Shown here in pieces: positions 12,838-24,400 of a DNA stretch of 64,000 nt (positions are counted from its first letter, which is position 1; each line of letters begins with the position of its first letter). Source of the stretch: Sindora glabra (taxonomy: Eukaryota; Streptophyta; Magnoliopsida; Fabales; Fabaceae); contig CM035227.1 of assembly GCA_020226215.1 (NCBI GenBank), forward strand, positions 7,681,343 to 7,745,342. The letters are read 5' to 3'. The notes under the pieces are model-generated. The model was not told where the DNA came from, ran no database searches, and worked only from the letters and a program-made list of their open reading frames with translations. Both the position numbers and the translations under genes were made by a program.

Positions 12838-14192
12838 TAGAAGAACAAGAAATTAGACAACAAAGGAGAAACTTCTTTTAAAGACACATTACAATGGACT
12901 CCTAAAATGGACATCTTGTTATTAAATGCATTATTAGAGGAGGTTCATAAAGGAAATTAACTATATGACACTTTTACTTCTTTAGCATATGCTACTGTGG
13001 TAACATTTCTTAAGCAAGCAATAGGACCTTTTTTTCAGAAGCAATGCATAATAAATAGGATGAAGACCTTAAAAGATCACTTTAATGAGTGCTATGATAT
13101 ATTCCATGAGTAAAGTGAAGTTAGTTGAAGTCGGTCGAAGTCCCATAATACAAATGTTTAAAGTTGAACCAAAAGTTTGGAATGAAATTTATAAGCTACT
13201 TACTTTATTATCTTTATTACATGTACGATGATAATGTTTACCCTTTAGTATTTATGTAGTTACATTTTGTTTCCCATTTTAAGTGATTAATTTGGAGATA
13301 TAATTTTAAAAGCTTAGGACCATTTTTTTTAATTTGATGGTTATTCTTCATTTGAATGGCATTATTAGTTTATATTTCTTGTTGCTTTTCAAGTTTCTTA
13401 AGTTCACATTATAACAACTTGAATTTGGTTAGGAATGATACCTTTGAAACTATGTTGGCTTTGAATCATGGTTCCATACTTCTATCGGTTCTTTATGCTT
13501 TTTTCCCCACTTTAAGATAACCTAATGTTATTTTATTACTTATGGTATTGCATAAAATAGTACACAATATGACATACCAGTGAAGTTTTTGTTAAAGTGT
13601 ATGTCTTTATGCATATTTACACATGAACATAAGAATTAGTATTGGAAAATTATTGATAGTAATGTATACTCAACTAATGCTTATATATGGACATTGTATG
13701 CTGCAGTTATTATTGTAAAATGATTTGATGAAGGGTTGCATTTATAAGAAAAGTGTAAGGTATAAAAATGGAAACAACTTCAATCTGTAATTATGATAAA
13801 TTATTAGATTTTTTTGGTAAAGACAGAGCTATTGGTACATATGTTGAAAGTTCAAAAGATAAAGTTAGAATATAAGGAAAAAAAGCATTGATTTGGATGA
13901 TTTATTTGATGTTATGTTTGACTCCGAGGTTCATTGGAGCAATGATGTCATAAATTTTACAGGGAATATAGATGCATTTAATCTTGAAGGTGCTCCTTCA
14001 ATTCAATCTTATGGAATTTCATCATTAAGGGATTCTAAGTGGAAAACAATAATGATTAATTTGATTAAAAAGGGATATGAAAAGGTGAATATGGGAATCA
14101 ATAATTTAACTGATATTATAAGAAAGGTAGTTGAAAAGCATATTGAAATAGATGAAAGAAGCCTTGCAATTCTTGAAAATAGTAAACCTTGA
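12838..14192 (+). pseudogene. Harbinger Myb/SANT-like accessory protein, broken
   Basis: Around 12889 the frame reads LQWTPKMDILLLNALLEEVHKGN, the start of a Myb/SANT-like DNA-binding domain (PF12776 type). It continues after a stop as YDTFTSLAYATVVTFLKQA and INRMKTLKDHFNECYDIF (to about 13103). A later frame, 13893-14192, encodes a 99-residue segment with LIKKGYEKVNMGINNLTDIIRKVVEK that fits the C-terminal region of these proteins. Harbinger elements use this protein with the transposase for nuclear import and end binding (known for the superfamily). The stop after the first block and the non-coding stretch between the two parts indicate a non-functional copy. Confidence 0.75.
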
Positions 14193-15466
14193 CATTACAA
14201 CGAGGCTAATGTGTGGAAGAAGTTAGAAAATATAAGAGTACCATAAAAATTTCAACTTAAATGTTATAACTTTTTATGTAGTAATGCAAAGAAGCAATTT
14301 TTTGGTGTTTCACAAAAAATATGCTTACAAATATTATATCAACTTATGACTAATGTAAGAAATGGTTAAGTCATTGAATAGTATAATAATTATAGTAGGA
14401 TACATAGAAGTGATCATAGGAACTTAAGTTTTGAGCTTTCATATTACTCATATCTTACTTGCTTTAATTAGGTAGTGACATAAACTAATGACTTCTTTTT
14501 GTTATATTTGTTAATGTGATCAAACTTTGTTGTGGTGTAAACTTGTTAGTATTTGAACTATTTCTATTAATCTCATCTTACTACTTGCATTGACAAGCCA
14601 TATGTCAGTTATTAATCCCCCTTCATATACTCCTTTATTTTGCATTTTTAACAATGTACTGAATTTTTTTATGATTTTTTTTACTTTTATTAAATATTAT
14701 AAGCAAGAAATTTAGAAGTAAATATTCAAATGATAAGAATGGAGATGGAAAAGCTGATACCAATTGAAGTTGAGCTCAGGCAAAGGCTTAATCATATGAC
14801 TAGTCATAAGTTTCAATTGATGAAAATATTTTTATATTTATTCAAATCAAAGAGAAGTAAATAATCAAAAAACATTATTTTTGTTTTATTTAAGTAAGTT
14901 AAGGGTGCTTTAATTATATGTTTTCAATATTCTGACAAGAGGTGAGATGACTTTGTAAAATTATGGATAATTATTGTTTATATGAATATATTTTTTATAA
15001 ATTATACAAGAAAATATAATTAGATTATTATTTTTTTATAAATCTGTGCATAGAGTTTATAAAAATTATGATTGGTTATTATAATTTAAATAATTACTTA
15101 TTGATTTTTAGAAATATTTAATTATTTAATTTAAAAATTACCACTAATTAATTATATATAATATTTTTAATAATAAAATAAATTATTTAATGAATTTGAT
15201 AAATTAACAGTATAAATATTTTTATATTTTATGTAATAAGAATATTATAGTCATTTTATTCTATTAATTTTTTCTTCCCAATTTTCTCTTTATTCAAATT
15301 AAAAAAAGCATCTTCTCTCTTATTTTTTTCCTCTCATTTTTTCTCCAAACAAATACATTAAGAGAAAATATCTTCTCTCTTTTTTTTCTTTCTTTTCTCA
15401 TGTCTTTTTCTCCCCTTTTGTTTCTCTTTCAATTTCTCCCCCAAGCCCCAACCAACCGAAGCATTA

Positions 15467-16737
15467 AAGTAAAATTTTTGTCTTATTTTGGGAGAAATGA
15501 GATAAACATATATTTAAAAATAAAAAACATACGAATTTTATAAATACGAGGCTCCTCTAAATTTTTTGCTCTATATTTTTTAATTTAAGTAAAAAAAATT
15601 TCTCATTTAAAAATTGAGATAAAATGTTTATTGAGAAGGAATTACGAACTTTGGGGAGCATGTACGTCTCTGTCACGGGAAAAAACAAGAACAACTGCAA
15701 AAACAAAGCAAAATATATGGATTTGCTTGCGAAGAGGAAAAACCCAAGAATAGAATTGAGACACATGGAAGGCAAGAGTCCACAAATAAGAAAAGAAAGA
15801 AGAAGAAAATTTGATAAAATGATGGAAATTCAGAGAGTGCCAAAAATTGCCATAAGCAAGTGAGTCATTGCGGCAGAGCCATCGATTCGTTCCGTCCACA
15901 TCCCACTTCTTTCTCTGCTCAAACCCAAACACCCACACACTCACTCCTCACTTTCTCCTGCTTTCTTTCTCCTTCTCAATTCCCAATCAGCAAAAACACA
16001 ATCCACAATGAAGTAACGAAGAAAGCAGACAAACGTTAGTCATCACAACTTGGGAAGGAGTAAATATAAAACTTGTTTTGAAATTTTTTTTATTAATTCT
16101 GAATTAAAAATGCGAAAAGAAAACTACTCAATTACAATTACAATAAATAAATGATGCCAATCAAGATTACACAGGATAACAATAATGTTAGTTCTTGGAG
16201 CCGCGTTTTTCAGAGAGAGTACAATGATGACCCCTCTCTAATCATGCACTCATGCTATCTTTCTCGTTCGCATTCTCTCTCTCTTTCTTACTACATGTCA
16301 AATGACACATCAAAGTTACAACTGTGGGTGAATTAATTAACTGATAAACAAACTGAACCGTCTCATTCACGGCAGTTCCCACAATCTGACTTTTTTTTTC
16401 CTGTTTGCTTCTTTTCATTGTTTCGATTGCCTTTGTGACTTTCTCTTTTGAAGATATGGCAGCCAGCCATCTCCATCTACATGCCTTAACTTAAAGCACT
16501 TCGAAACCCTTTTGAGGATTGGGCGGAGAAACTAAACATAGATAGCTTTAGTATTAAACCTTTACTTGACTCAGCCACGAGAAAACCAGACCAGTTCAAC
16601 TTCAACTTGACAACACCAATTGATGATGCTTCTTGTTCTTACTGATCTCGTTCATTTCTAAGTTCTCTGCTTCTGCTTCCATTTCCTAACTTTCTTAATT
16701 TTATTTAATTTTTTTTATTGGGCCCATTTGCCAGAAA
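15467..16737 (+). promoter_or_regulatory. Upstream region of the trihelix/kinase-like gene
   Basis: This stretch lies between the transposon and the start codon of the gene at 16738. From about 15870 the base composition changes from AT-rich to a C/T-rich leader-like sequence, with blocks such as 'cactcctcactttctcctg'. TATA-like strings occur near 16063 (aaatataaaac). Another C/T-rich stretch lies at 16258-16292. I cannot place the transcription start. Short reading frames on both strands at 15624-15944 have no recognisable domain and are not called as genes. The transposon edge lies about 0.4 kb upstream of the leader-like part, so it may supply promoter-proximal DNA. Confidence 0.4.
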
Positions 16738-19700
16738 ATGGGTGAAAAGGGAGAGCCAACAAAGAAGCAACCACAACAACAAAAATCTCAGCAGCAGCAT
16801 CAAACACAGCAGCAAATTTCATCGTCTCCACATGAAGAATCAACAGAAGCAAGGCCAATCCATCATCAGCAATCAACAGTTGTTGTAGTAACTGGGTCTT
16901 CACCTTTCAATATTTCTACTCCTATGTATGTTTCAAGTGGTGCAACTTCTTCACCATTTGAGCAGCAGTTCGAGACTACTGTAAATCCCAAAAGACCCAG
17001 ATATAGCAGTGGACAATGGAAGCTTTTACCTTCCCCATCTTCCTCACAACCAAAACAGACCCAAATGGCGACTATGCTTACCAAGGAATCAAGCCAATCA
17101 CCAACCACGCAACCGCAAACCCAAACCCAACCGCAAACCCACACTGGGGGGGCTGCTTCTTCTACAGATACAGCCTCATCTCCAACTCACTCTCCAGTGC
17201 CTTCACATTCAGCAGCCTCTGGCCAAGAAGCAAACAAGCCAGAAGGAGATCAGCAAATTCATCACCAGCAACTCAGGAAAGGAAAATATGTGAGCCCGGT
17301 TTGGAAACCTAACGAGATGTTGTGGTTAGCCAGAGCATGGAGAGTTCAGTACCAAGGTGGTTCTGATATTGGGACTTCGTCTTCAAGAGGGGATCAGCAG
17401 CATGTGGAATCCGGGGGTCAGATTAGAGGAAAAACAAGAGCTGATAAAGATAGAGAAGTGGCTGAGTTTCTGCAGAGGCATGGTGTTAACAGAGATGCTA
17501 AAACGGCTGGGACCAAATGGGATAACATGTTGGGAGAATTTAGGAAAGTGTATGAGTGGGAAAGGGGAGGTGAAAGAGAACAAGTTGGAAAGAGTTATTT
17601 TAGGCTGTCGCCGTATGAGAGAAAATTACATAGACTTCCTGCTTCCTTTGATGAAGAGGTTTTTGAAGAGCTTTCACAATTCATGGGGTCCAGAATGAGA
17701 TCATCCCATGGGAGAAGCAGTGGTTCTTCCATTGTTGCTGGAGATGATAGGACAGGTCTTACTGGCATAAGAGCTCTTCCCCCACCACCATTAAAAGAAG
17801 ACGATCTCCCTCTCTCAGGTTTGCAGTTCACCTTAAAAACACGAAATCGTAAATAAGAGCAATTTAAAATGATTTCTCTTGCATTATTAATGTTCGTCCT
17901 TATTTTCATTAAGATCTACGTTTTTCCTTCACAGCTATACTCTTCTAACTCACTGCTGTAATACTCTAAAAGGTTTAATTATATCTTCCGTTCTATAGAA
18001 TTCCGTAATTTTGAGATTTCTCCGAACAGTTTTAAGTGCACGTAGGTTTGTACTTGATCCTCATTCGTATCGTGGATCTAAGAATTTTTGTGATTCCTAT
18101 CTTTTTTTTAAATAAGAATGTTTTTAGTATAACGTGAAAAATGAAGAACAAAACCGAAGTTATAAACCTTTTTTTAAACCTCGTAGTTGTTGGCGAATGT
18201 TGCAGTTAGGACAAAGCAATTAACTGTGACAAGTGGTGGCGAAGCTTTCTTTCATGGTGGTAGAGGGAGTTTACTAGGGTTCGACTCTCCTTCGGACATT
18301 GCAGGCCCTTCCTTAGTCTCTTCTTCGAAGGACCTTCGTCGAATCGGGAAGATAAGAATGACGTGGGAGGAATCAGTGAGCTTGTGGGCAGAAGAAGGCG
18401 AAGTCCACAGAGGAAGAGTGAGGCTTCAATCCTCAAGCTTTCTAAATGCAGACGAACTCTCTTTCTTTGATGATGCAATGGTTCCTTGCACTATGGAGTG
18501 TTTCGAAGATGGTCCTCTCAAAGGTTTTTCTGTAGATAGATTTGTTTCCGGACAGCAGGTCAAAGTCTTTGGCAGAAGAAAGTCTCCTTCAGCCTCTGGT
18601 GGATACATATATATAATATACATAGCCCGTTTTCTCAACTAATTTCTCTCCTTAACCAATTCTAGGAATCTTATTCTGACTCTATCCTCTCTTATTTCCA
18701 GGTATTACTGAAAGAGTTCAGCTTCCCTTCACAGAACCCACCGTTAGATGTAAGTTTTGAATGCTGACTGGCCTTCTATTTTGTCTTAATTTCAACTGGG
18801 AAAGTCTTGGCTTTTGTAAACTTTGTATTTTATTTTCATTTTTGTCATTGTGATCTGGAAATATATGATTTTGCGTTGCTACAGCAATTCCTCCATGGGA
18901 ATTTCAAGACCCAACTGAGTACTACGTGGGTTGCCTCAGAGTATCACCGCAGACTCTACCAAGCTTGTTTGAATTGTCATGGCACTTGCAAGAGCCACCA
19001 CCTGAGGAATTGCGGTTTCCTCTGAGAAGAGATGTTTATAGGGACTTGCCAACAGGAAAAGAACTGTTTTTCACAACTTCAACAGAGCCCCTGGATTGTA
19101 GAAGCATCATGTATGACATTATGAGTCCAATCATTCGAGCCGCTCCTAGTCTAACTGGCTCTACTTCCACCAGCAGAGAATCTTTCATTGGCCTTTGGGA
19201 TGACTGCATCAATAGGGTTGTGTCAAGATTCTGTTCCCAAGAAATGGTTCTTACTAGAAAACCCACCTCGTCACTTTCATCGGAGATGTTACAAGATCAA
19301 TGGCCCAATGTGACCGGTTTCGTGAGAAATTATTGTTTATGGAGAGGTGAGGAAACTGATATGTTGAGGGAAGGTCAAATAGAGCCGTCATCTTCTATAA
19401 TTGAGAAGCTATTATGGACCTATTTTGATCTTCCATACATTCTTGGTTACTATGCTGTGGGTTATTTGGTGACGTTTTGTGCTCTGAGCAGGTCGCAAGA
19501 TCGAATCATCCGTACCGATTTGTATTCTCTAGACCTATCTTCACCAACGGAGAGACTAAAAGCCCTAGTGCCTTGTTATAGAATTGGTACCATATTGCCA
19601 TTGCTGGCTGAAAGATGCTTCAACATTACCAATGCTGGAAATTATAAAGTCTTCACCTACAGTGATTTTGAGAGAGTGGATTTGGGTAATGGGAATGTTA

Positions 19701-20329
19701 TTGAAGTGACTCCAAACACATGCACAAGGTTGTTTTCAAGTAAAAGAAAATGGGCAGCGGTTAAAGAGGTTTATGAAATTCTTGACCATAGAATCCCACA
19801 TGCAGAGTTCATTTTCAGATCGTCTGAGAAAGATTTAAGTTTGGTGTTTAAGCCAAGAGGGTGCAGAATCAAGCCCTTAAGCTGTGAACAACTCGTAGAG
19901 GCGTTGAAGTACGTGACCAAAGCTTTGGTAGCATTGCATGATTTGTCATTCATGCATAGGGACTTGGGATGGGACAAAGTAACGAGGAGGTGTGACCGGG
20001 AGAATGAGTGGTTCGTATGTGGGTTTGACGAGGCCGTCGGAGCACCGCAATTATACCCGCATTGTGCGGTGGCCAGCGAGGTGGCGCGTGGTAGGCACGC
20101 TCCGGAGATGGAAAGGGGTTTGCACAGTGTGAAGGTGGATGTTTGGGGCGTGGGGTATTTGATAAGGACGTGTGGGTTGGCTGGCGTGCCTAAGATGCTG
20201 AGGGAGCTTCAGAATCGGTGCATGGACCAAAACGCAGAGCAGAGACCCACTGCCGCCGACTGCTACCACCACCTGTTGCAGTTGCAGCAGTCTTCTCTGG
20301 CAGCCGCCGCCGGCGTGGTTTTGATTTGA
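16738..20329 (+). CDS. Trihelix transcription factor fused to a protein-kinase-like domain (four exons)
   Basis: Exons inferred from GT-AG sites and frame are 16738-17818, 18206-18598, 18702-18749 and 18885-20329 (2967 nt, 988 aa). Residues 1-180 are low-complexity (Gln, Ser, Thr, Pro). Residues 186-300 form a trihelix Myb/SANT-like domain with Trp189, Trp201 and Trp261 and the KSYFRLSPYERKLHRLP tail, closest to the SH4/ASR3-type clade. Residues 361-520 are a linker. The C-terminal half ends in a kinase-like fold: HRD at 865-867, APE at 913-915, VDVWGVG around Asp926, RPTA at 961-964. The DFG position reads GFD (887-889), the catalytic-loop Asn is Lys, and no clear glycine loop is seen, so a pseudokinase is likely. 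From memory, Arabidopsis At5g51800 has a similar length and annotation. Likely nuclear. The start is the first ATG, in context gaaaATGG. Exon 1 read alone stops at 17856. Confidence 0.85.
17819..18205 (+). other. Intron 1 of the trihelix/kinase-like gene (387 bp), retainable
   Basis: The donor is tctctcag/GTTTGC and the acceptor is gaatgttgcAG/tt. Splicing keeps the frame (phase 1), joining Ser360 to Val361. If retained, the frame runs 12 codons into the intron and stops at 17854-17856, giving a 372-residue trihelix protein without the kinase-like half. The donor lacks the common GTAAG form, which would favour some retention; this is inference. Confidence 0.65.
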
Positions 20330-20830
20330 TGTGATTGATAATAATCATCATTATTTTATTTACAGACATTGAATCACAGTAAATTTTAGTTATTTCTGGT
20401 GGGGTACCCTTGGCTTTTTTACTTTTTATTTTTTTATTTATTTATTTTGACATCTGAGGGATACCCTTGACGGGTTCAGGCTCTTGGTACTTATGACGTT
20501 GGAGATTGAGATTGAGACCTAGAAGGTTTCTTTTGAAAGTTCGATATCTTACGTTTTAAGGTAGGGGCCGGGTTTAGTCTGAGTCTCAGACATTGGTAAT
20601 GGAATTGGCGGCTGTTGGTGACTGGTGTTTGCTAGGGAAGGTAAGCCTCATCAAATCGTATCTTTAAAACTTTGAATTGGTTTCTGGATTGGTCCGTCTC
20701 AAAATCGAGATGGGGTTTGGCGTTGTGATGGTAACACTGAACGAGTTCTTTACTTGATTTGGTGAAGACTTGATATGATCTCTCTCTCTCTCTCTCTCTC
20801 ACTCTCTCTCTCTTCTTCTTTCTGAAATCT
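20330..20830 (+). other. 3' flank with (TC)n microsatellite
   Basis: Sequence following the stop of the trihelix/kinase-like gene is less AT-rich than the spacer beyond it and probably holds the 3' untranslated region, but no single polyadenylation signal stands out. A CT dinucleotide tract of about 36 bases occupies 20780-20816, with one interruption. Confidence 0.45.
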
Positions 20831-23420
20831 ATTGTTTTCTTTTTCCATTAATTTTCCGTACATGTCTGAATATGTGACATGTTATGTCACATTTACATTT
20901 AACATGATAGAATAGAAATATTATTCTATAATTGAACTTTTTATATTTGATATATGAAATAAACATTGTTTCATAAAATTGCAAGAATGGCATGCGAAAA
21001 AGTTTCCAAAATATTTTTAAAAATAAAAAGTTTGAAATTCAAGACATATTGATATGAAAAATGGGTTTATTTATTTAAAAAAATTTTAATTGAAAAATAA
21101 AAAAATTATAATCATAATTTTTAACATTATAATTGACAAATAATCTTTTATAATAAAAGTATAAAAAATTTTATCAAAATTTTTATATTAAATGATTTTT
21201 ATATAAAAATATCAAATATTTTATTTTTATTTGTTTAAAAATATAATTATTGAAATATGTTAATATAATATTAAAAAATAAATATTTTATTATTTATTAA
21301 TAAAAATAATATTAAAATATATATAGAAGATGTGAAAGATAAGAATGTGAAAAAAAATTATTTTACAAAAAAGGGAATTATTGTTCCATCATTTCAATAA
21401 AAGAAAATTTTATATAAGTTTGTTTTAAATTTATACACTTTATTTTTTTACAAAATTAACTAAGACATCATAATTTGATTTAGATAAAAAGGAGGTGGGA
21501 AGCCTTCTAGTGTGAAGAGGTAGACGTGAGGCGCATTAATAGTTTGTCCAGCAAAAGGCTTACATTGTTAGTTTGGATGAATAAGTATTTTTCACTAATT
21601 TTATGCATTTCTAATTCTAATAATTGCAAGGAGACTTATTTCGCAATTATAATATTTAAAATTGGTGTTATATCATAGAAACACTGAACATCTGCTGGAT
21701 GGTAGAGTCGTTACACCATGCATGACATGATAAAGCGAGCGAAATGAAAGGCTTTTGCCCCGTTTAATCCCAAAAAAAAAAATGTTATGAAATTAAATTC
21801 ATCACGTTAAAGATATAATTCTAATAATGATTAAATTATGCATGTTATTTTAAGTTAAATTGATTATATTTACCGTAAACATAAAGAATTAGTATAATTC
21901 ATGTTATACAGTGTGAAATAATAAAAATGATTGTCACATTTCGTTGATGCTCATGTCATGGAGATGCTGAAGCCTAACTTTGGTAACTGATGCAGTCATA
22001 CCTGGAAGCATTAGGTCTTGAAGCATCAGATAGATCAGCAGTCAGCAGAGAGGATAAAGATAAGAATATTTGAATTTTGAATAGGAAAGAAAATAGAGAG
22101 AAAAAAAATCAAAATATTAGAAAATTTGATTAATTATTCTATTTAAATATTTTCTTCTTTCGGTTCAATTCAAACAAGAAAAGATTAAATTTTTTTAAGG
22201 AATTCTTCTTTATTTTTTTTTCAACCAGACGTTCAGATGTATATATACCTGAGGATCGCTGTTTCTCATATGCAAAATGGGAGTTGTGATTTTGATGGAT
22301 TCTGATTTGTACAATGTGAGAAGATCGAGGGCGTATTTGTTTGTTTGAAGATAATTTTTTTAAGAGAATTTCATTTTTCATGTATATAAATAAATGAATA
22401 TTATGATTCCATATTTTATAATTAAAAATATTTTTAAAATTATAATAACTAAAAAAATACTTTTTCTTGGAATATCTAAAATTATTATATTTAATATTAA
22501 ATAAATCAATTATTTTTTATTATTTTAATAACTTATAATTAAATAATTATATTTTTATGAAAAATATTTTTTTTATTAAAACAATCGATCCTAAATTTGC
22601 ATATTTTCCCGAGTTCATGCTGCACAACAATACTCGAATTAACATGCTCACATGATAAGTCGTTCCAAAAATACGAAAGAAAGATAAAAACTCTAAGAAG
22701 GGAGAATCCTAAACCCTAAGATCTACATGCCGAGAGGGACGGCTGGCTGGAGTAAAATCTTTTAAGCTTGCATGCAAGGGACAACGTTAGAGTCTACGGT
22801 GAAAGTAAGAAACATACATGTATAATGAGAGATCAATATGGGCCGGGTCGCGGATTGAATCTCCCGTCATCAAACCCTTGAAAAATTATGATTTTGGTGT
22901 AGATATGTTTGTAAAATCATACATTTTTAAAAATGTTAATATCTTTTTAAATGTAATTTTTAAGAATTTAATTTTTTAGAAATATAGCATTATCATATTT
23001 TGGTTCATTTGAAAATACTCATAAAAATATTATAATATTATATTTTAGTTAATTTATATATATTTAAAAATATTATTAAATTATTAAGAATATATTCATT
23101 CAAAATTGAATAACTAGTAATAGTGGATAATGATAGAAAGTGATCAATGCTGGTTACTGACGATGAATAATAACTAGTAATAATATTTAATGATGGGTAT
23201 TGACTGATAGATATCATAAAAAATGAGTGGTAGTAGTGATAATCACCCGTGGTTGGTGGGATTATTGATGATAAGTAATGGTCAATAAAAATTTATAAGG
23301 TGGCATACCAAAAATAACAAAATCATAATAAATTTTTTTTGTCAGAAGGAATAACTACAATTATTCAAAATAGAACTAGAAATTAAATTTCTTCTTGAAA
23401 AAGGTACATAAATGACATAA
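20831..23420. other. AT-rich spacer, no gene
   Basis: I see no gene here. Short frames at 22139-22381 and elsewhere lack domains and sit in AT-rich DNA. The stretch 22690-22870 is somewhat richer in G/C but has no sustained frame. The block 23090-23290 has a loose repetition of 'aatgatgg' and 'ggtagtag' phrases resembling 25470-25720, probably remains of one low-complexity repeat on both sides of the copia gag fragment. Confidence 0.4.
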
Positions 23421-23426
23421 TTCAAA

Positions 23427-24400
23427 TTAAAAATGTTCAGAAGATAAACATAAAGGAAAAAATGATCCTATGTATTTAATTTTATCTTTACTTCTTGCTA
23501 CTCCAAATATAATCTCCCTTGTTTCACTTAGGATCCGCCTATTTCTGAGCCCCTTTTTGCTCACGCTTGTTCTTTTACTTATAACATTGAGACATTTTGT
23601 GTCCAGCGATCTTGCAATAGTTACACTTGCCCTTAAATTTTTTTTGTTGTCCCTTACCCTTATCACCATTTTTCTTGAATTCAGGCTTTTCAGATATTTG
23701 TATCTCTAGTTTCTTTCCTCTTTTATCATTTCTACTTGACTGATTATTGGAGTCTTGAGATAAGTAGTTGATGGAATGTGATTGTCAATTACTTTTCATA
23801 GTCTTCTCTTCTTGAGTTACTATAGAAATCATCTGGTTTATTATCCACTCTCCCTTTTGTGAATTATATGAAGTTCTCAGGTAATTGTATTCAACTAGCA
23901 ATGATTGAAAGACGCTGTAGACCAAAGTACTCTCTCCTAGATCAACGTCATATGATCTCAGCTTATTGTAGTAATGAATCATCTTCGTGATATGCTCTCT
24001 GACACTCGAAACTCCATCATAACAAGTGTTGTCAAGTTTGGATAAATAATAAACTTTCTGAATTTTATCAAGCTTCTTGAATTTTTCACCAACAGCTTTC
24101 ATATACTCCATAGCAATGTTCTTATCTGGGATACTCTCTCTAATTTCCTTTTCAATTGTGAATTTAATCACTACTAAACAAATCTGATTCGACTCATACC
24201 ATTACTTGTAATAGGTTTTATTTGTAGCACTAGACTCAAGTAATAGATTAGCCGACTTTAGTTCTCTAAGAGCTAAATCTTCGTTAGAGATTATCAAGTA
24301 CATGTTCAAAGACTCTTTCCATTCATCATAATTCGTTCCATCAAGAGTCCTTACTACAAATAGTTGTTGAAAAATCGAGACTGATGCAACAAGATTGGAA
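23427..24400 (-). pseudogene. Ty1/copia gag fragment (UBN2 domain plus CCHC zinc knuckle)
   Basis: Read on the minus strand. From about 24375 the N-terminal part gives TLDGTNYDEWKESLNMYL and ALRELKSANLL, the start of a copia gag (UBN2/retrotran_gag family). The best open part is 24171-23785, with YYLSKLDNTCYDGVSSVREH, then SLLVEYNYLRTSYNSQKGEW and IVTQEEK. Downstream, near 23645-23590, the zinc knuckle CNYCKIAGHKMSQC is intact (C-x2-C-x4-H-x4-C) and packages RNA in functional copies. Stops separate the parts, and no protease, integrase or reverse transcriptase follows, so this is a truncated remnant. It differs in sequence from the copia element at 31650-38846. Confidence 0.85.

Larger units (their letters stand above)
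9048..15466 (+). mobile_element. PIF/Harbinger DNA transposon, autonomous type but degraded
   Basis: The element spans 9051-15463 and is flanked by TTA (9048-9050 and 15464-15466), the target duplication typical of PIF/Harbinger. The left terminus begins TCCCTTGTTTAGATGC; the reverse complement of the right begins TGCTTCGGTTGGTTGG, so the inverted repeats are degenerate. Inside, in order and on the same strand, are a broken DDE transposase (about 10.94-12.29 kb) and a broken Myb/SANT-like gene (about 12.84-14.19 kb), the two-gene content expected for this superfamily. A second, better-matching right terminus ends at 15357 and is also followed by TTA (15358-15360). The true end could therefore be there, giving about 6.3 kb. 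The subterminal regions are shared with the MITE at 282-1392. Confidence 0.8.

Noticed and set aside
15624..15944. Overlapping open frames on both strands upstream of the trihelix/kinase-like gene (79 aa plus, 100 aa minus)
   Set aside because: No recognisable domain, mutually exclusive frames, and the sequence changes to a C/T-rich leader within them. More likely upstream DNA of the gene.
17009..17698. Several open frames of 94-113 residues overlapping exon 1 of the trihelix gene
   Set aside because: They are frame-shifted readings of the low-complexity and trihelix coding sequence, which is the one with a conserved domain.
18187..18642. Separate 151-residue gene starting at TTG 18187
   Set aside because: It has no ATG. 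The frame is exactly exon 2 with intron sequence at both ends, and splice sites at 18205/18206 and 18598/18599 join it in frame to the neighbouring exons.
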